A stretch of 64,000 bases of DNA from Parabacteroides sp. PM6-13 (GTDB lineage: Bacteria; Bacteroidota; Bacteroidia; Bacteroidales; Tannerellaceae): positions 118,724-182,723 of the forward strand of contig NZ_JARXWF010000011.1 of NCBI RefSeq assembly GCF_029892605.1, in the 5' to 3' direction. The position numbers were made by a program, and so were the translations under genes. Below, in pieces: positions 61,108 to 64,000 of this stretch. Under the pieces are notes generated by a model. That model ran no database searches. It had not been told where the DNA came from and saw only the letters and a program-made list of their open reading frames with translations. How positions within the stretch are numbered: the first letter of the stretch is position 1; each line of letters begins with the position of its first letter.

Positions 61108-63999
61108 ATGCCGAAAAGAATATTAGGATTAGACTTAGGTTCAGCCTCAATTGGCTGGGCACTTATTGAACTGAGAGATAACACAATTGCAGTTTTGGAT
61201 TTAGGCAGCCGCATTATACCTTATGAGGGAACCGAAGGGAAAGATTTTACCAAAGGAAGTGGTGAAACTCGAAATAGCGTGCGCACAAAAGATCGAACAG
61301 CACGAAAAGGTTATGATCGTTATCAACAAAGAAGAAGAGATTTGGTAACAGTATTGACTAACAATGGAATGTTACCATCAGAAGAATTAGTAAAAATGCC
61401 AAAGATGGAATTGTGGGAGCTACGCAGCAAAGCTGTAACAGAAGAAATTTCCAAACCAGAACTTGGACGTTTATTGCTTTGGTTAAATCAAAAACGTGGT
61501 TACAAGAGTTGTCGAAGCGATGCTAACCTTGACAAAAAAGATACAGACTATGTGATGGAAGTAAAAAGTCGTCATGACAAAATAAAAGAACTATCCATGA
61601 CAGTAGGACAATACTTTTACGATCAATTAAAGTCAGATGAATATTTTAGAGTAAAGGAAAATGTTTTCCCTCGAGAAGCTTATATAGAGGAGTTTGATAT
61701 AATATGTGCAAAACAAGCACACCACTTGAATCTATCTGATGAATTGATAAAGGAGATCCGAAACGAAATCATTTACTATCAGCGCCCTCTCAAATCTCAA
61801 AAAGGATTGGTTTCCGTATGCGACTTTGAAGGCTTTTGGTGTAAAGGAAAAGATGGCAGAGAGTGTTTTGCCGGCCCCAAAGTTGCTCCTAAAAGTTCTC
61901 CTTTGTTTCAAGTTGCTAAAATATGGGAAAGCATAAATAACATTAAGTTAAGCTCCAAAAAAGGCGACGATGTGGTTTTGACACTAGAACAAAAACAGTC
62001 TATTTTCCACTATTTAGATAATCATGAAAAACTATCTGTCACCGACCTATTTAAGCTGATTAAACTAAAGAAGGGTGATTATTATGTCAACAAACAAATA
62101 GAGAAAGGACTCCAAGGAAACACGACAAAGTCTGCTATTATAAAATGTTTAGGAGACAAAAATAATATGGATTTATTGTGCCTTCAATTGAATGTTTTGA
62201 AAAAACAAAGACCTTGTTATTTGTACGATAGAGAAACCGGGGAGGTTTTATCTGAAAAGATCACCAAATATATAGATCCATTGGTCGAAAAAGAGCCACT
62301 ATATCAACTATGGCATACTATATACTCCATAAATGACATGGAACAATGCAGCCGTGTGCTACAACAAAAATTCGCTCTTGATTCGGAAACAGCGGATAAA
62401 CTATCTCGTATTGATTTTGCACGTTTTGGATTCGGGAATAAGTCTGTGAAAACCATCCGAAAAACACTACCCTATTTAATGGAAGGAGACGTTTATAGTG
62501 ATGCTATGAGTTATGCAGGTTACAACCATTCAAACTCGCTAACAAAAGACGAAAACCACAGACGGAAACTATTAGATCGATTAAAACTTGTGGAGAAGAA
62601 TTCTTTACGCCAACCGATTGTAGAAAAAATTTTGAATCAAATGGTAAATGTAGTAAATGCTATCATCGACAAATATGGAAAGCCTGATGAAATTAGAATC
62701 GAATTAGCAAGGGAATTGAAACAAAGCAAAGAAGAAAGAACTCTAACAGAGAAAAAACATAGTAAGCGCCAGAGGGAAAATGAAACAATCAGAAAGGATT
62801 TAGCGAGATATGGCTTACGTGCAACACGAAATAATATTCTAAAATGGAGATTATACACCGAAATAGACAATACTGAGAAGAAGTTTAATGGCATTTGTAT
62901 TTATTGTGGCCAGCCAATATCATTGACACAAGCATTATCCGGAGAAGAAGTTGATATTGAACACATTATACCTAAAGCAAAATTATTTGACGATTCTCAA
63001 AGTAATAAGACATTAGCTCATCGTAAATGCAATTCAACAAAAGGCATGATGACAGCCTATGATTTTATGAAAACAAAAAGCCCGGAAGCTTTTGATGAGT
63101 ATGTGAATCGAGTAAATTTATTGTATGATAGTCATATTATCGGGAAGGCTAAAAGAGATAAATTATTGATGACAGAAGATAAAATACCTACAGACTTTAT
63201 TGATCGTCAACTGCGAGAAAGTCAATACATAGCTAAAAAAGCCCGTGAAATACTACAAACTATCTGTCATGATGTTTGGTGTACAAGTGGAACTATCACT
63301 GCTGAACTTCGACACTTTTGGGGTTGGGACGATGTAACAATGAATCTTCAAATGGCAAAATACAGGGAGCTAGGATTAACAGAATTTGTTGAGTGGGAAA
63401 GTGATCATGGCAAGAAAAAGCATCAAAAAGAAGTAATCAAAAACTGGACTAAACGGGATGACCACCGTCATCACGCTGTGGATGCATTAGTAATTGCCTG
63501 TACAAAACAAGGGTATATCCAACGTTTTAATACACTAAGTGCTACTAAAACTCGTGAAGATATGCAGCGTGATGTAAACAAACAATCTGAGGTATATAAA
63601 GAGAAGTACTCTTTGTTGGAAAAATATATCATTTCCGAATGTCCTATCCCCGTGTCAGACGTTGAAAAAGCTGTTTCACAAATTTTGATATCTTTTAAGT
63701 CCGGGAAAAGAGTTGCAGTAAAAGGTTCTCGCAAAACCGGAAAAAGAGGAAATAAGAAGGTAGTACAAACAGGAATAATTATTCCTCGAGGAGCATTGAG
63801 TGAGGAATTAGTATACGGAAAAATAAAAACCATAGATAAAAATAAGCCTATTAAATATATCTTTGAAAATCCAGATTTAATAGTTAAACCGTATATAAAA
63901 AAAATCACTACTAACCGACTAAAATCGAAGAATCACATCGTTCAGATTGTAAAATCCTTGTGTTCAGTCTGTTTTATTTTCGACTCTCTTATTTGCTAA
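61108..63999 (+). CDS. cas9: Cas9 endonuclease (type II), apparently truncated or interrupted
   Basis: 963 residues, then a TAA one base before the window end. RNA-guided nuclease that cuts DNA with RuvC and HNH domains. RuvC-I RILGLDLGSASIGWAL (Asp9), Arg-rich bridge helix (about 56-80, DRTARKGYDRYQQRRRDLV), a recognition lobe, RuvC-II EIRIELARELK (Glu532), HNH with a zinc pair (Cys597, Cys600) and DIEHIIPKAKLFDDSQSNKT (His619; Asn642 in CNSTKG), and RuvC-III HHAVDALVIA (His789, Asp792). Bacteroidetes type II-C Cas9 proteins I know are about 1350-1500 residues; here the family-like sequence GKIKTIDKNKPIKYIFENPDLIVKPYIKK is followed by an atypical tail (from about residue 940) and stop. The tail implies a frameshift, premature stop or insertion; the WED/PAM part is missing. 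AT-rich compared with the rest of the window. Confidence 0.9.
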   Translation: MPKRILGLDLGSASIGWALIELRDNTIAVLDLGSRIIPYEGTEGKDFTKGSGETRNSVRTKDRTARKGYDRYQQRRRDLVTVLTNNGMLPSEELVKMPKMELWELRSKAVTEEISKPELGRLLLWLNQKRGYKSCRSDANLDKKDTDYVMEVKSRHDKIKELSMTVGQYFYDQLKSDEYFRVKENVFPREAYIEEFDIICAKQAHHLNLSDELIKEIRNEIIYYQRPLKSQKGLVSVCDFEGFWCKGKDGRECFAGPKVAPKSSPLFQVAKIWESINNIKLSSKKGDDVVLTLEQKQSIFHYLDNHEKLSVTDLFKLIKLKKGDYYVNKQIEKGLQGNTTKSAIIKCLGDKNNMDLLCLQLNVLKKQRPCYLYDRETGEVLSEKITKYIDPLVEKEPLYQLWHTIYSINDMEQCSRVLQQKFALDSETADKLSRIDFARFGFGNKSVKTIRKTLPYLMEGDVYSDAMSYAGYNHSNSLTKDENHRRKLLDRLKLVEKNSLRQPIVEKILNQMVNVVNAIIDKYGKPDEIRIELARELKQSKEERTLTEKKHSKRQRENETIRKDLARYGLRATRNNILKWRLYTEIDNTEKKFNGICIYCGQPISLTQALSGEEVDIEHIIPKAKLFDDSQSNKTLAHRKCNSTKGMMTAYDFMKTKSPEAFDEYVNRVNLLYDSHIIGKAKRDKLLMTEDKIPTDFIDRQLRESQYIAKKAREILQTICHDVWCTSGTITAELRHFWGWDDVTMNLQMAKYRELGLTEFVEWESDHGKKKHQKEVIKNWTKRDDHRHHAVDALVIACTKQGYIQRFNTLSATKTREDMQRDVNKQSEVYKEKYSLLEKYIISECPIPVSDVEKAVSQILISFKSGKRVAVKGSRKTGKRGNKKVVQTGIIIPRGALSEELVYGKIKTIDKNKPIKYIFENPDLIVKPYIKKITTNRLKSKNHIVQIVKSLCSVCFIFDSLIC

Positions 64000-64000
64000 A

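Noticed and set aside
63925..64000. Insertion-sequence end inside cas9
   Set aside because: Suspected from the abrupt loss of similarity, but no transposase or terminal repeat is visible within the window.

Overview
The window looks like a chromosomal segment of a gut Bacteroidales bacterium, most likely Parabacteroides or a close relative (inferred from gene content and promoter style, not from a database search). The evidence is: lipoprotein-rich carbohydrate-use genes; two giant hybrid two-component regulators; DUF4270 next to a glycogen-synthase-like protein; FISUMP/Big_2 surface proteins; and promoters of the Bacteroidetes type (-7 TAnnTTTG, -33 TTTG, about 19 bp apart) instead of -35/-10 boxes.

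Layout. 1-7.4 kb: a rhamnosidase operon (two GH78 enzymes, a nucleoside-hydrolase-like protein and a secreted metallo-beta-lactamase-fold protein). 7.5-14.9 kb: mixed single genes (TauE/SafE permease, tRNA-Asp, methyltransferase, flavodoxin-like reductase, Zn-ribbon/AraC/GyrI-like regulator, a Fpg/Nei-fold protein lacking catalytic residues, PQQ-type beta-propeller, EamA transporter). 15.4-22.0 kb: Tat-exported flavodoxin-fold protein and secreted alpha/beta hydrolase, convergent with a 1431-residue hybrid regulator. 22.2-27.3 kb: DUF3298 lipoprotein, rsmG, MBL hydrolase, gcvP. 27.7-30.6 kb: AraC regulator convergent with a GAF/PAS histidine kinase. 31-36 kb: GH9 enzyme, POT-type transporter, two small lipoproteins. 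36.4-39.0 kb: ABC/GntR (YtrA-type) operon with a visible operator. 39.1-39.9 kb: repeat-rich intergenic DNA. 39.9-44.0 kb: glycyl-radical trans-4-hydroxyproline dehydratase with its activase, then a ParDE toxin-antitoxin pair. 44.2-52.7 kb: acyl-CoA ligase, formate-THF ligase, DUF4270/glycogen-synthase pair, panC-panD, MATE pump. 52.8-60.2 kb: beta-helix protein, five-repeat Big_2/FISUMP lipoprotein and a 152-residue unknown, downstream of a TPR-containing hybrid regulator. 60.2-64 kb: an AT-rich CRISPR locus.

The most interesting part is the right end. A type II Cas9 gene (61108-63999) carries all RuvC and HNH catalytic residues but stops at 963 residues, before most of the expected C-terminal PAM-interacting region. 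Immediately upstream, on the opposite strand, I can read a tracrRNA gene: a Bacteroidetes promoter, an anti-repeat, a nexus-like stem and a GAAA-tetraloop terminator. No CRISPR array, cas1 or cas2 lies in the window. A 97-bp intergenic sequence beside this locus occurs again, inverted and with two mismatches, 21 kb away at 39.2 kb.

Convergent gene pairs are mostly separated by bidirectional hairpin terminators, and several operons show 1-8 nt stop/start overlaps, so the annotation is compact apart from the four gaps at 14.8-15.4, 27.3-27.7, 39.0-39.9 and 60.2-61.1 kb, which are described individually.
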